This document shows, piece by piece, positions 1-8,906 of a stretch of 64,000 nt of DNA. Below the pieces are notes generated by a model that was not told where the DNA came from, searched no databases, and saw only the letters and a program-made list of their open reading frames with translations. Location: contig JAEKNU010000002.1 in the NCBI GenBank assembly GCA_016838895.1, forward strand, positions 62,001 to 126,000, written 5' to 3'. Position 1 is the stretch's first letter; the number at the start of each line of letters is the position of its first letter. This DNA is from Chloroflexota bacterium. GTDB taxonomy: Bacteria; Chloroflexota; Anaerolineae; Anaerolineales; Anaerolineaceae. The translations under genes were made by a program, and so were the position numbers.

Positions 1-209
1 GTGTGGCAGAAGAGAATAGCGCAGCAGTTGAAGAGGTCAGTGCATCCACTGAGGAATTAAGCGCCCAGGCACAGGAAGTAGCTGGATCAGCGAATTCCAT
101 GTTGGAAATGGCGGGCAGATTAAAAGAGCTTGTTGCCAGTTTCGTGCTGCTCAAGGAACAGGAATCAACCGAAAATGAAACAGAAGAGCTTGCTGATGAA
201 TCAGCGTAA
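1..209 (+). CDS. Methyl-accepting chemotaxis protein, C-terminal fragment
   Basis: This is the 3' end of a chemoreceptor gene that begins before the window. The readable residues run through the last helix of the cytoplasmic signalling hairpin. They show the typical run of Glu, Ser and Ala with the SASTEEL pattern that carries methylation sites in this family, followed by an acidic tail rich in Glu. Nothing of the sensor, membrane or HAMP parts is visible. The complete chemoreceptor at 8907-11354 on the other strand has a similar C-terminal pattern, so the two may be paralogues. The stop codon is followed by a hairpin terminator. Confidence 0.85.
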   Translation, partial: VAEENSAAVEEVSASTEELSAQAQEVAGSANSMLEMAGRLKELVASFVLLKEQESTENETEELADESA

Positions 210-240
210 GTCTGAATAATCCACAATCCTTCTTTTTAGG

Positions 241-278
241 GACAGCAAATCATTTGTTTGATTTGCTGTCTTGCATTT
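241..278 (+). terminator. Hairpin terminator after the chemoreceptor
   Basis: A perfect 10-base stem (241-250 with 261-270) closes a 10-base loop and is followed by a T-rich stretch. It separates the chemoreceptor from the copper operon. Confidence 0.65.
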
Positions 279-284
279 AATAAC

Positions 285-312
285 TTGACAAAGCAGACAG
301 AAGTAGTACAAT
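285..312 (+). promoter_or_regulatory. Sigma-70 type promoter of the copper operon
   Basis: A consensus TTGACA (285-290) and TACAAT (307-312) lie 16 bases apart. The expected start of transcription is near 319, so the CsoR-type operator at 325-343 falls just downstream, where a bound repressor would block the polymerase. Confidence 0.7.
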
Positions 313-324
313 ATAGATACTCCA

Positions 325-343
325 TACCCCCTGGGTAGGGGTA
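325..343 (+). promoter_or_regulatory. Probable CsoR operator
   Basis: TACCCC (325-330) and GGGGTA (338-343) form an inverted repeat separated by seven bases. G/C-tract dyads of this form are the known binding sites of CsoR-family copper repressors. The site lies between the promoter and csoR, which points to autorepression of the whole operon. Confidence 0.75.
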
Positions 344-357
344 ATAAAGGAGAAACA

Positions 358-630
358 ATGCACGAACATAAAGATCATATTCATCGATTAAAGATCGCTG
401 AAGGACATCTACGTGGCATACAGCGCATGATGGACGAAGGTGCATATTGTGTTGATATTATTCAACAAATCAATGCGGTGAAAGCATCGCTTAGTAAAAT
501 CAGTGTTTCTGTGTTGGACCAACACCTGAAATCCTGCCTTACCACGGCTGTTCGCGGAGATGATCCGAATGAACGTGAGCGTGTGTTGCATGAAATTATT
601 GATTTATTTGAAACAGCCAATAAAAACTAA
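358..630 (+). CDS. csoR: CsoR-family copper-sensing transcriptional repressor
   Basis: This 90-residue protein is an all-helical DUF156/CsoR repressor. In the known family, Cu(I) binds a Cys-His-Cys triad and releases the repressor from DNA. The triad is present here as Cys31, His56 and Cys60 (in the pattern QHLKSC), which favours copper over the formaldehyde- or persulfide-sensing branches. The N-terminus has several His residues (HEHKDHIH). The ATG has a good ribosome binding site (AGGAG at 348-352). The gene is first in an operon with a CopZ-like chaperone and CopA and is preceded by a matching operator, so it probably controls copper export and its own synthesis. Confidence 0.92.
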   Translation: MHEHKDHIHRLKIAEGHLRGIQRMMDEGAYCVDIIQQINAVKASLSKISVSVLDQHLKSCLTTAVRGDDPNERERVLHEIIDLFETANKN

Positions 631-650
631 ATGATTCTTGGAGGAATCTC

Positions 651-857
651 ATGAATACTGTTACTTTAAATGTTCCCAATATAAATTGTGGTCATTGTGT
701 GCATTCCATTCAAACGGAATTAAGTGATCTGGAAGGTGTTAAAGATGTTAAGGCTTCTGCTGATACCAAACAGGTTGTTATACAGTTTGATGCCCCAGTA
801 GATTTGCAGACAATAAAAGGCACATTAGCAGACATTAATTATCCTGCTGTTGATTAA
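651..857 (+). CDS. copZ: Heavy-metal-associated (CopZ-like) copper chaperone
   Basis: This 68-residue protein is a single HMA domain. The metal-binding Cys-x-x-Cys lies near the N-terminus as Cys13-Gly-His-Cys16, in the place of the usual MxCxxC loop. The length and the beta-alpha-beta pattern fit CopZ-type cytosolic chaperones, which pass Cu(I) to a P-type ATPase. The ATG is preceded by GGAGG at 641-645. It sits 20 bases after csoR and 42 bases before copA, so the three genes are almost certainly one transcript. The symbol reflects the family and context; cadmium or zinc binding cannot be excluded by sequence alone. Confidence 0.85.
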   Translation: MNTVTLNVPNINCGHCVHSIQTELSDLEGVKDVKASADTKQVVIQFDAPVDLQTIKGTLADINYPAVD

Positions 858-899
858 CGTATCCTATTTATTTGTTAGTTTATTTGGAGGGTAGCCATT

Positions 900-3323
900 G
901 TGACTGAACAAAAACACATTACCCTGCCCGTTACAGGTATGACATGTGCCAATTGTGTTTTATCGGTAGAGCGCAATTTAAAGAAGGATAAAGGGGTCAA
1001 TGCTGCCACGGTTAATTTGTCATCCGAAAGAGCAGTGATTTCTTATGATCCTCAGTTAACCGATTTAAACCAGCTTTTAGGTCGGGTACAGCGGGCAGGT
1101 TACGGCATTGCCAGTGGCGAAGCTCAATTTCTGGTGCCGAAGTTGACTGATATCGCTGATGCGCACCGGGTTGAAAATATTTTAGAGAAAGTAGATGGGA
1201 TTACAGATGTGGGAGTCAATGCGGTTAATGCTCGTATATCTTTACATTATATACCGACCATCATCGATCCCCGTGAAATAGAGCAGGCCATTCGGAAAAC
1301 CGGCTTTTCAGCGACCCTGATCGGTGAAGAACAGGCTGCTGACGCTGAAGCGAAAGCCCGGGAAATGGAAATTCAAGCCCAGAAACGATTATTAATTGTT
1401 GGGCTAATTTTCACGATTCCGCTTTTTTTGCTATCTATGTCTGGTGATTTAGGTTTATTACCAAAGTCACTGGCTCATTCTGCATGGCTGCCCTGGATAA
1501 TGCTGGCATTAGCCACACCGGTACAATTCTATGTGGGTTGGCAATATTATGTGGGCGGGCTTAAATCGATCCGAAATGGTGCTGCCAATATGGATGTGCT
1601 GGTAGCCATGGGTTCATCGGTGGCATATTTCTTTTCCATTGCCGTCGTTCTGGGATTGGCGCCCGGGCATCATTATTTTGAAACGGCAGCCGTGATCATT
1701 ACATTGATCAAACTTGGCAAGTATCTTGAAGCCAGAGCAAAAGGACGCACCAGTGAAGCGATCAAGAAACTGATGGGATTGCAGGCGAAAATGGCGACTG
1801 TCCTACGAGATGGGCAGGAGGTTTCTATCACGATTGAGGACGTTCAACGCGGGGATGAACTGATTGTACGTCCGGGGGAGAAAATCCCGGTTGATGGTGT
1901 ACTAATTTCGGGGGAATCTCAGGTGGATGAGTCCATGATTTCCGGGGAATCTTTACCGGTTGAGAAATCTATCGGGGATGCTGTGATTGGAGCAACCATG
2001 AATCGCAGCGGCTATTTTCATTTCCGGGCAGAAAAAGTAGGCAAAGAAACCGCCCTGGCTCAAATTATCAAACTGGTTGAAGAAGCGCAAGGCAGCAAAG
2101 CCCCCATACAACGATTAACCGATAGTATTTCTGCTGTATTTGTTCCAGTTATCATTGCGATTGCTGTGTTGACTTTTGTGGTGTGGCTTTTGTTTATTCC
2201 GGTATCAGGTGAAATGGATGCTCTAACCCGTGCGTTAATCAGGGCCATTGCTGTATTGGTGATTGCCTGCCCTTGTGCGATGGGCCTGGCCACACCCACG
2301 GCAGTGATGGTTGGTACCGGACGGGGTGCCGAGATGGGGGTGCTTATCAAATCCGGTGAGGCCTTGGAACGTGCTGGACATTTAAGCACTGTACTGTTTG
2401 ATAAAACCGGGACGATCACCCGCGGTCAGCCGCAAGTGACTGATATTTTATTGTTGAATCAAGGCATATCAAAAGATGAGTTATTGCGTTTCGCCGCATC
2501 TGTTGAAAAAGGTAGTGAACATCCATTAGGAGAGGCCATTGTGGCTTCTGCAAATGAACAAGGTCTGGCGTTAAGTGATCCGCAATCTTTCTTATCGGTA
2601 ACAGGTCGCGGTGTTTCGGCGGATATTAATGGACGAAGTGTTCATGTTGGTAACGAAATCTGGATGGAGGAAAATCAATTTCAGCACTCGGCTTTGAGCG
2701 GCGCATTGCAGTCATTACGATTGGACGGAAAAACTGCCATGGTGGTCGCTGTAGATGGTGATATTGGCGGCGTGATAGGTGTCGCAGATACATTGAAGCC
2801 AAACAGTGCTGAAGCGATCCGTGAGCTAAAACAGATGGGATTGAAGGTCAATATGGTGACGGGGGACCATCAAGTGACAGCCAATGCCATTGCCAGTCAG
2901 CTGGCGTTGGATGAGGTTTTTGCAGAAGTACTTCCCGGTGATAAAGCCTCGATTGTTGCGAAATTGCAGGAACAAGGTGAAGTCGTAGCCATGGTTGGTG
3001 ATGGCATCAATGATGCGCCGGCACTAGCCAAAGCGGATGTGGGTATTGCCATTGGCACTGGAACGGATGTTGCCATCGCTTCTGCCCCGATTGTGTTAAT
3101 TAGTGGGGATGTACAGCATGTGGTTAAAGCCATTTTACTTTCCCGTCGGACGTTGAAAACAATTCGTCAGAATTTGTTTTGGGCATTCTTTTACAATGTA
3201 TTACTGGTTCCGGCTGCAGCGATTGGCTGGATGAACCCCATGTTGGCTGCAGGGGCTATGGCATTCAGTAGCATTTTTGTGGTGACGAATAGTCTGCGTT
3301 TGAGAAATGTTTTGAACAAATAA
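900..3323 (+). CDS. copA: Cu(+)-exporting P-type ATPase
   Basis: An 807-residue P1B-type ATPase. An HMA domain at the N-terminus carries Cys16-x-x-Cys19 (GMTCANC). A second HMA-like segment (about 80-150) has lost both cysteines. The actuator loop reads SGES, the membrane metal site is Cys457-Pro-Cys459, the phosphorylated residue is Asp501 in DKTGT, the SEHP motif marks the nucleotide domain, and GDGIND is at 700-705. CPC with a copper chaperone and CsoR upstream indicates Cu(I) export across the cytoplasmic membrane. The start is a GTG supported by GGAGGG at 886-891; no better-placed ATG exists. A terminator follows at 3328. Confidence 0.94.
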   Translation: MTEQKHITLPVTGMTCANCVLSVERNLKKDKGVNAATVNLSSERAVISYDPQLTDLNQLLGRVQRAGYGIASGEAQFLVPKLTDIADAHRVENILEKVDGITDVGVNAVNARISLHYIPTIIDPREIEQAIRKTGFSATLIGEEQAADAEAKAREMEIQAQKRLLIVGLIFTIPLFLLSMSGDLGLLPKSLAHSAWLPWIMLALATPVQFYVGWQYYVGGLKSIRNGAANMDVLVAMGSSVAYFFSIAVVLGLAPGHHYFETAAVIITLIKLGKYLEARAKGRTSEAIKKLMGLQAKMATVLRDGQEVSITIEDVQRGDELIVRPGEKIPVDGVLISGESQVDESMISGESLPVEKSIGDAVIGATMNRSGYFHFRAEKVGKETALAQIIKLVEEAQGSKAPIQRLTDSISAVFVPVIIAIAVLTFVVWLLFIPVSGEMDALTRALIRAIAVLVIACPCAMGLATPTAVMVGTGRGAEMGVLIKSGEALERAGHLSTVLFDKTGTITRGQPQVTDILLLNQGISKDELLRFAASVEKGSEHPLGEAIVASANEQGLALSDPQSFLSVTGRGVSADINGRSVHVGNEIWMEENQFQHSALSGALQSLRLDGKTAMVVAVDGDIGGVIGVADTLKPNSAEAIRELKQMGLKVNMVTGDHQVTANAIASQLALDEVFAEVLPGDKASIVAKLQEQGEVVAMVGDGINDAPALAKADVGIAIGTGTDVAIASAPIVLISGDVQHVVKAILLSRRTLKTIRQNLFWAFFYNVLLVPAAAIGWMNPMLAAGAMAFSSIFVVTNSLRLRNVLNK

Positions 3324-3327
3324 TTGT

Positions 3328-3362
3328 AAACAGCGTATCAGCCCTGATGCGCTGTTTCTTTT
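3328..3362 (+). terminator. Terminator of the copper operon
   Basis: A 13-pair stem with one G-U pair (3328-3340 with 3345-3357) closes a GCCC loop and is followed by a T-rich stretch. Confidence 0.75.
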
Positions 3363-3378
3363 TATGCTTATATATCCG

Positions 3379-3387
3379 TGCTATACT
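3379..3387 (+). promoter_or_regulatory. Extended -10 promoter element
   Basis: TGcTATACT has the extended -10 form TGnTATAAT with one change. It lies 70 bases before the PD40 gene. No convincing -35 box was seen, which is usual for extended -10 promoters. Confidence 0.5.
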
Positions 3388-3456
3388 GAGATCAAATATT
3401 AATTATATCTGGCTACTAATTATTGATATCCGAAACTTGGTAGGTGAGGTTCAGTA

Positions 3457-4455
3457 ATGAAATGCCGAAAGATTAATTCCCAATTAGTCGTTACAATACT
3501 TTTTATTCTTTTATGTGGATTTCCAGAAATTAGAAATCCTCTTGTCTTTTATACAGGAATTAATAATATTCTCACCGAGAATACCACTATTTTTCCTGCT
3601 TCCATTAATGACCAAGATATGGTTTTTGCGTTTAATGCACAAGGTTGGTCTGTACCGTATGCTAGTACGGAAATCTTTGTGATGCGAGCAGATGGAAGTG
3701 GTGTTAAGTCGATTAGTAATAGTAAGGGCAGAGATTACCATCCTGAATGGTCTTCGGATGGAAAATCAATTGTGTTTTCAGCGAGTCGAGGTGGAAACTA
3801 TGAAATATATATTATGGATGCAGACGGCCAAAATCAACGTAGATTAACGCATCATTCAAGTTTTGATTATGGTCCGACCATGTCTGTCAATGGGAATATT
3901 GCCTTTATCTCTAGAAGGGATGATATTGAACACATATACATCATGGATATAAATGGTCATAATTTACATCGATTGACAAATGCAGATGATAAGGAATATG
4001 ATCCAGAATTTTCGCATGATGGAAAAAAAATCGTTTATGCAAATCGGGGAGATCGGGGGGATGGATTAATATTGCTTGATTTTGAAACAGGGCAGACTAT
4101 TTTTTTCCCAGGGGATTATTCAGATCCGTCATTTTCACCTGCTGATACTCGATTAGCCTTTGTTGTAAAAACCGGGTCAAAATTTTGCAGAAGATTGATT
4201 TATACAGTGAATGTAGATGGAACGGATAAAAAATTATTAACGAATAATCATCTATGTTACGCAGATGATTATGATAAACATCCGGTATGGTCACCCGATG
4301 GACAATGGATATTATATTGTGCCCAAAGAGATGGGTTAAGAATATCGAATCTTTATAAAATTCGAGTTGATGGAACAGATGATCAGCAAGTGACCTTTTT
4401 TGAGAAAATACCTGAAATGTATCAAGGTCCATGTGATCCCAATTGGTTTTATTGA
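3457..4455 (+). CDS. Exported PD40 / TolB-like beta-propeller protein
   Basis: A 332-residue protein with a hydrophobic N-terminal segment (about residues 9-22) that should act as a signal peptide or anchor; no lipobox was clear. The rest is built from at least five repeats of the PD40/TolB kind, each containing a hydrophobic strand, a DG turn and an RLT-like end (for example IYIMDADGQ near 130). Such propellers bind peptides or partners outside the membrane, but no enzyme motif is visible and the role is unknown. It stands alone behind its own extended -10 element. By eye it is more AT-rich than its neighbours. A 12-base direct repeat overlaps its end. Confidence 0.75.
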   Translation: MKCRKINSQLVVTILFILLCGFPEIRNPLVFYTGINNILTENTTIFPASINDQDMVFAFNAQGWSVPYASTEIFVMRADGSGVKSISNSKGRDYHPEWSSDGKSIVFSASRGGNYEIYIMDADGQNQRRLTHHSSFDYGPTMSVNGNIAFISRRDDIEHIYIMDINGHNLHRLTNADDKEYDPEFSHDGKKIVYANRGDRGDGLILLDFETGQTIFFPGDYSDPSFSPADTRLAFVVKTGSKFCRRLIYTVNVDGTDKKLLTNNHLCYADDYDKHPVWSPDGQWILYCAQRDGLRISNLYKIRVDGTDDQQVTFFEKIPEMYQGPCDPNWFY

Positions 4456-4464
4456 TCCCAATTG
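4434..4464 (+). repeat. 12-base direct repeat across a stop codon
   Basis: The sequence TGATCCCAATTG occurs at 4434-4445 and again at 4453-4464, the first copy within the end of the PD40 gene and the second crossing into the intergenic region. It looks like a local duplication. Confidence 0.6.
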
Positions 4465-4596
4465 ATTTAATTTGTAGATATCCATATTCAAAATATGCTT
4501 ATCTGATTTTTCTATTATCATGTACAATGGTTAATTGTTCGTCATCAATGATTCATAATTCAGCAATAGATTCGATGCGTATGGAAGGGGAATCAC

Positions 4597-5499
4597 ATGA
4601 GGTTTAGCCTTTCAGGATTACCAGCTTTTGATTATCTGCAGCCCACAACCGTCGGTGAAGCGCTGACGATGCTAGACGCACAATCATCGACGAGAGTGTA
4701 TCTGGGGGGTACAGATCTTTTCCCGAAGATGCGTAAACAAATCCTGAAACCGACTACATTGATTGATTTGAAATGGATCAATGATTTTCCGGAAACCATG
4801 ATTAATGAGAATGGGGAAATGGTGATTAATCCTCAAGCGACTTATTCACATATTTTGCCGTATCTGGGTCAATTTAATGGCGGCGCAGCTTTGTTCGATG
4901 CTATTGTACAAATCGGAACACGATCATTACGCAATCGTGCTACGCTGGCAGGAAACATATGCAATGCTTCAGCGGCAGCAGATTCGGTTGCTGCACTGAT
5001 TGCTTGCGGGGCATATCTAACTTTGCAATCAAAATCAGGTTCACGCAACGTAAACGTTGAGAAATTCATTCTTGGGCCTGTTGAAACCGTGTGTCAATCG
5101 GATGAGATATTGACGAAAATTTCCATACCAGCTCAACCAGCAAATTGTGCTGGCACCTATTTGAAGATTAGCCGAAATAAAGCAGCAGATTTGGCAATTT
5201 GCGGTGTAGCGGTTGTTGTATGTCACAGTGCCAAACATCCATCTGGACTGGCGTATAAAATTGTTATCAATGGTGCAAATCCGCGACCTTTGCAGGCAGA
5301 GGATGCCTGCCAATTCCTTGCGAAACAACAACCTCAGATTTCATTCCTGCAAGAAGCAGCCAGAATGGCAGCGGATGCAGTCACCCCGCTTAGTGATTTG
5401 CGCAGCAGTCAAGCATATCGTCGTGAAATGGTTTATGAACTGACCTTGCAGGCATTGAAGATTTGTCTGGAAAAACTTGGTAAGGAGATGCTGGTATGA
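4597..5499 (+). CDS. Molybdenum hydroxylase FAD-binding (medium) subunit
   Basis: A 300-residue subunit of the CoxM/XdhB type. It should bind FAD and take electrons from the iron-sulfur subunit. The first FAD loop is seen as LGGTDLFPKMR near residues 36-46, and the second as LAGNICNASAAADS near 120-133; both fit the family, though the usual IGGN reads LAGN. The length is normal. The start has GGGGA at 4587-4591. The gene overlaps the iron-sulfur gene by an ATGA, so the three subunits are translationally coupled in the order medium-small-large, as in cox operons. The substrate cannot be told from this subunit. Confidence 0.88.
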   Translation: MRFSLSGLPAFDYLQPTTVGEALTMLDAQSSTRVYLGGTDLFPKMRKQILKPTTLIDLKWINDFPETMINENGEMVINPQATYSHILPYLGQFNGGAALFDAIVQIGTRSLRNRATLAGNICNASAAADSVAALIACGAYLTLQSKSGSRNVNVEKFILGPVETVCQSDEILTKISIPAQPANCAGTYLKISRNKAADLAICGVAVVVCHSAKHPSGLAYKIVINGANPRPLQAEDACQFLAKQQPQISFLQEAARMAADAVTPLSDLRSSQAYRREMVYELTLQALKICLEKLGKEMLV

Positions 5500-5978
5500 A
5501 AACAGCCACAATTCATGTGTCCGTAAATCAGCAGATCCATATCTCCGAGGTCCCTGTACAACAAACCTTGTTGTCATATCTGAGAGATTCATTAAATCTG
5601 ACAGCCACAAAAACTGGCTGCAATGGGGGAGAATGTGGTGCCTGCATGGTGCTGCTGAATGAGGAACCAGTTAACAGTTGTATGGTGCTGGCTGTGGAAT
5701 GTGATGGACAACAAGTAGATACACTGGAAGGATTGAATCAAAGTCCTTTGATGAAAATTTTACAAGAGGCATTTCATGAACAGGGTGCAGTACAATGCGG
5801 TTTTTGTACACCCGGCATGTTGATTTCTTCTTATTCATATTTGCTGGCCAATGCTACGCCAAATGAGGAAGAAATCAAAAATGCTTTATCCGGCAATCTA
5901 TGCCGCTGCAGTGGGTATCAGGTTATTATCCGATCCGTACAACAGGCAGCCAGGATGGCTGAAGAGGGGGATGTATGA
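5496..5978 (+). CDS. Molybdenum hydroxylase [2Fe-2S] (small) subunit
   Basis: A 160-residue CoxS/XdhC-type electron-transfer subunit with two [2Fe-2S] clusters. The plant-ferredoxin-like N-terminal cluster uses Cys42, Cys47, Cys50 and Cys62 (GCNGGECGAC, then SC). The helical C-terminal cluster uses the two cysteines of CGFCTPGM and those of LCRCSGY. All eight ligands are present. The gene overlaps both neighbours by ATGA, and the three subunits would form a heterotrimer or its dimer in the cytoplasm. Confidence 0.93.
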   Translation: MKTATIHVSVNQQIHISEVPVQQTLLSYLRDSLNLTATKTGCNGGECGACMVLLNEEPVNSCMVLAVECDGQQVDTLEGLNQSPLMKILQEAFHEQGAVQCGFCTPGMLISSYSYLLANATPNEEEIKNALSGNLCRCSGYQVIIRSVQQAARMAEEGDV

Positions 5979-8272
5979 GTCCTGAAACTGCACTGCGTTA
6001 TATTGGAAAAAATATTCCCCGCAGAGATGCATCTGCAAAATTAAATGGGACTGCAAAGTATACTGATGATTTACGCTTTGAGTTACCGGTTTTGCATGGC
6101 CGTGTGCTGCGCAGCCCACATGCGCATGCCATGATCACGCTGATTGATATGACCGCAGCCAGAGCATTAGCGGGTGTTCACGCTGTGATCTGTGGATTGG
6201 ATTATCCCAACAAAATCGGTCTTTACCTAAAGGACCGTTCTATTTTTGCCATGGATAGAGTGCGCCATATTGGGGAGCCTATTGCGGCTGTGGTGGCGGA
6301 TACGGAAGAGATCGCAGAACAGGCGATTGAGTTACTACGGGTTGAGTTTGATCCTTTGCCCACGGTCTTTGATGCAGTGGAAGCCATAGACGTAAATGCG
6401 CCTCTGATTCATCCAGGGTTGGAATTTTACGCTGCTTCAGATTTTATCTACCCGCAAGCGGAAACCAATATTTCAAATCATTTCAAATTACGTAATGGAA
6501 GTCCTGATGAGGTCTGGCAGAATTGTGCGCAAATTGTTGAAGAGACTTTCCAGATACCACATATTCAACATACGCCAATTGAGCCACATGTCGGATATGC
6601 ATTTGCCGGAAAAAGGGGTGCCGTTACACTATGGGCATCGGTACAATCGCCATTTGCACAACAAGCCATGTTAGCAGATTGGTTGGGTATCCCAAAAGAA
6701 AAGGTGCGCGTGATTGCTCCTTACATTGGCGGTGGATTTGGCAGTAAAGCCGGTGTCACCATGGAAGCCATCCCGGTAGCCATGGCCATGAAAGTACCCG
6801 GAAAAATTGTTAAATTTCGGCATACACGAGAAGAAGAATTTTATGGCACTTTTGTTCGACAGGCAGTTACCATTCAATTGAAACTTGGGTGTGATGCTGA
6901 TGGCAAATTGTTAGCCATGCATAACCGTATGATCTGGAACGGGGGCGCATTTACAGAATATGGCGTGAATATTGCGCGCGCAGCAGGATACAGTTGTACT
7001 GGCCCCTATCATATTCCGCATGTAAAAGCAGACAGTTACTGTGTGTATACCAATCATCCAGTGGGGGGCGCCTATCGAGGGTTTGGTATGTCGGAATTGC
7101 ACACTGCGGTTGAACAAGGAGTGGATCAACTGGCAAACGCGATGAATATGGATGGATTAACTTTCCGATTGAAAAACATTGTCCAGGCTGGTGAGCCATT
7201 GGCAACGGGCATGGTGATGCACCCCCATGGATTGAAGCAGTGCTTGCAAGCGGTGGCGCATGAGGTAAACTGGCAGGAGCCGGTTGAGCCATCAAAACCC
7301 TGGAAAAAACGCGGCAGAGGGATTGCTGCTGTCTGGAAAGCACCCGCCATGCCAACAACAGCCAGTTCGGAAGCAAAAATTCACATCTCTGCGGAAGGTA
7401 TCTTATTGAATATCGGAGGGCAGGAAATTGGCCAAGGAACGCATACTGCTGCACTGCAAATCGCAGCTGAAACAATGGGTGTTTCCATTGATGAAATGCA
7501 GGTAGATACACATAATGATACACAAAGCCATGCCTATGAATGGCAAACTGTTGCCAGCCGTATTACCTGGAGTATGGGAAATGCCATCTGTTTAGCAGGC
7601 AGGCATGCACGCACTTTGTTATTTGAGAAGGCTGCTGATTTGTGGCAGGAATCAGCGGATCAACTGGATATTCGGGATGATTTAATTGTGTCTTATCAGT
7701 CAGAACGTGAGATATCGTATCGAGCATTATTCAGGAAAGGGGAAGTGTTGATTGGTCAGGGCAACTATATGCCGGCGTATTTGACTGGCCTGGATCAGGA
7801 AACGGGGCAGGGTGTGCGACCAGTTGTGCATTTCACGGTTGGGGCTCAGGCTTTTGATATCGAATTGGACACACGCAGTGGACAGGTTAGCATTCTGAAA
7901 GCTGTATCGGCTTTTGATGTAGGCAAAGCGATTAATCCGCAGCTGGTCAAAGCTCAAATGGAAGGGGGAATGCTGCAGGGCATCAGTTCAGCCTTATTCG
8001 AAGAACTGTCTCTTGATCAGGGACAAATTCTTAATGCAGATTTTGTTGATTATCGTATTGCCACAATGGCAGATATTCCACTTGAGATGAAAACCATCAT
8101 TGTTGAGATGGCTCAAGATGATGGTCCCTGGGGGGCAAGAGGAATCGGTGAGCATCCCATGATTCCAACAATAGCCGCCTTAGGCAATGCCATCTATGAT
8201 GCGGGAGATGTTCGTTTACTGCATCCGCCATTCAGCGCGGAAAAAATATATTTGGCATTGAAGCAAAAATAA
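5975..8272 (+). CDS. Molybdopterin-binding (large) subunit of an aldehyde/xanthine dehydrogenase-type hydroxylase
   Basis: A 765-residue catalytic subunit with the two aldehyde oxidase / xanthine dehydrogenase Mo-binding regions. Visible motifs are GGGFGSKAG near 250, GGAYRGFG near 367, QEIGQGTHT near 490 and, near the end, GARGIGEHP, whose Glu726 corresponds to the catalytic base of the family. The AYRGFG segment resembles xanthine dehydrogenase-like enzymes and lacks the Cys of the form I CO dehydrogenase loop, so CO oxidation is unlikely. Purine, nicotinate-like or aldehyde substrates are all possible. No Mo-cofactor sulfurase or insertion factor (XdhC/CoxF type) lies in the window. Confidence 0.88.
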   Translation: MSPETALRYIGKNIPRRDASAKLNGTAKYTDDLRFELPVLHGRVLRSPHAHAMITLIDMTAARALAGVHAVICGLDYPNKIGLYLKDRSIFAMDRVRHIGEPIAAVVADTEEIAEQAIELLRVEFDPLPTVFDAVEAIDVNAPLIHPGLEFYAASDFIYPQAETNISNHFKLRNGSPDEVWQNCAQIVEETFQIPHIQHTPIEPHVGYAFAGKRGAVTLWASVQSPFAQQAMLADWLGIPKEKVRVIAPYIGGGFGSKAGVTMEAIPVAMAMKVPGKIVKFRHTREEEFYGTFVRQAVTIQLKLGCDADGKLLAMHNRMIWNGGAFTEYGVNIARAAGYSCTGPYHIPHVKADSYCVYTNHPVGGAYRGFGMSELHTAVEQGVDQLANAMNMDGLTFRLKNIVQAGEPLATGMVMHPHGLKQCLQAVAHEVNWQEPVEPSKPWKKRGRGIAAVWKAPAMPTTASSEAKIHISAEGILLNIGGQEIGQGTHTAALQIAAETMGVSIDEMQVDTHNDTQSHAYEWQTVASRITWSMGNAICLAGRHARTLLFEKAADLWQESADQLDIRDDLIVSYQSEREISYRALFRKGEVLIGQGNYMPAYLTGLDQETGQGVRPVVHFTVGAQAFDIELDTRSGQVSILKAVSAFDVGKAINPQLVKAQMEGGMLQGISSALFEELSLDQGQILNADFVDYRIATMADIPLEMKTIIVEMAQDDGPWGARGIGEHPMIPTIAALGNAIYDAGDVRLLHPPFSAEKIYLALKQK

Positions 8273-8301
8273 AACAAGACAGGTTCAACCTGTCTTGTTT
8301 T
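8271..8301. terminator. Bidirectional terminator
   Basis: A near-perfect palindrome (8271-8285 with 8287-8301, AAAACAAGAC at the left and its complement at the right) overlaps the stop codon of the Mo subunit and serves both it and the convergent cheW. Confidence 0.8.
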
Positions 8302-8325
8302 GGCATACATTGGTTACTATGGGGG

Positions 8326-8772
8326 CTACATTTCCTGCAAGGCCATTTTTTCCCGAACGGATAATACTTCACCCAAATCAAGTAAGATAATCAGTCGCTC
8401 ATCCAGGCGGGCAATGCCGGTAATGTATTGTGTGTCTACTGTACTAAACATAGAAGGAGGTGGTTCGATAATATCATCGGACACAGTGAGAACTTCCGAT
8501 ACACCATCAACAATCATGCCGACCTTCATTTCATTCAAATTGATCACCACTATGCGGGTTTCTTTTGTTTCTTCAGTAATTTTTATGGTTAATCTTTTCC
8601 TAAGGTCAATCACCGGTAAAACGGTGCCACGTAAATTAGTAACACCTTCGACAAATTCGGGGGCTTGCGGCATACGGGTGATTTCCTGCATTTTGACAAT
8701 GCTTTCTACCGCATCAATGCCCACACCAAAATATTCCGTACCTAATTCAAAAACGACAAGCTGTCTTTCCAT
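8326..8772 (-). CDS. cheW: CheW chemotaxis coupling protein
   Basis: A 148-residue CheW-domain protein. It shows the family pattern: an N-terminal strand set (QLVVFELGTEYFGV), the NLRGTVLPVIDLRKRL segment near 48-61, and the VDGVSEVL and LIILLDL segments. CheW links chemoreceptors to the kinase CheA. The start is the ATG at 8772: AGGAG (8781-8785) lies eight bases upstream, whereas the in-frame GTG at 8781 overlaps that site and is unlikely. It lies downstream of the chemoreceptor at 8907-11354 on the same strand, probably as a two-gene unit. CheA is not in the window. Confidence 0.92.
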   Translation of the reverse strand: MERQLVVFELGTEYFGVGIDAVESIVKMQEITRMPQAPEFVEGVTNLRGTVLPVIDLRKRLTIKITEETKETRIVVINLNEMKVGMIVDGVSEVLTVSDDIIEPPPSMFSTVDTQYITGIARLDERLIILLDLGEVLSVREKMALQEM

Positions 8773-8906
8773 ACTTTGCACTCCTAATCACAAACCTCCA
8801 TACTGGATTGTACATGGCTTGATAAGTTATATTTATTCTTGCTTTTTTTGCGTTTTCTGTCCATTAAATTCAGATGAATTTGACCTAAACACAATGCATT
8901 TGAAAT

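Noticed and set aside
6951-7523. Open frame of 190 codons on the minus strand inside the Mo subunit gene
   Set aside because: It lies wholly within a well-supported enzyme gene, has no ribosome site, and its composition is that of an antisense shadow.
5975-8272. Form I carbon monoxide dehydrogenase (CoxL)
   Set aside because: The active-site loop reads AYRGFG and lacks the Cys that binds copper in form I enzymes.
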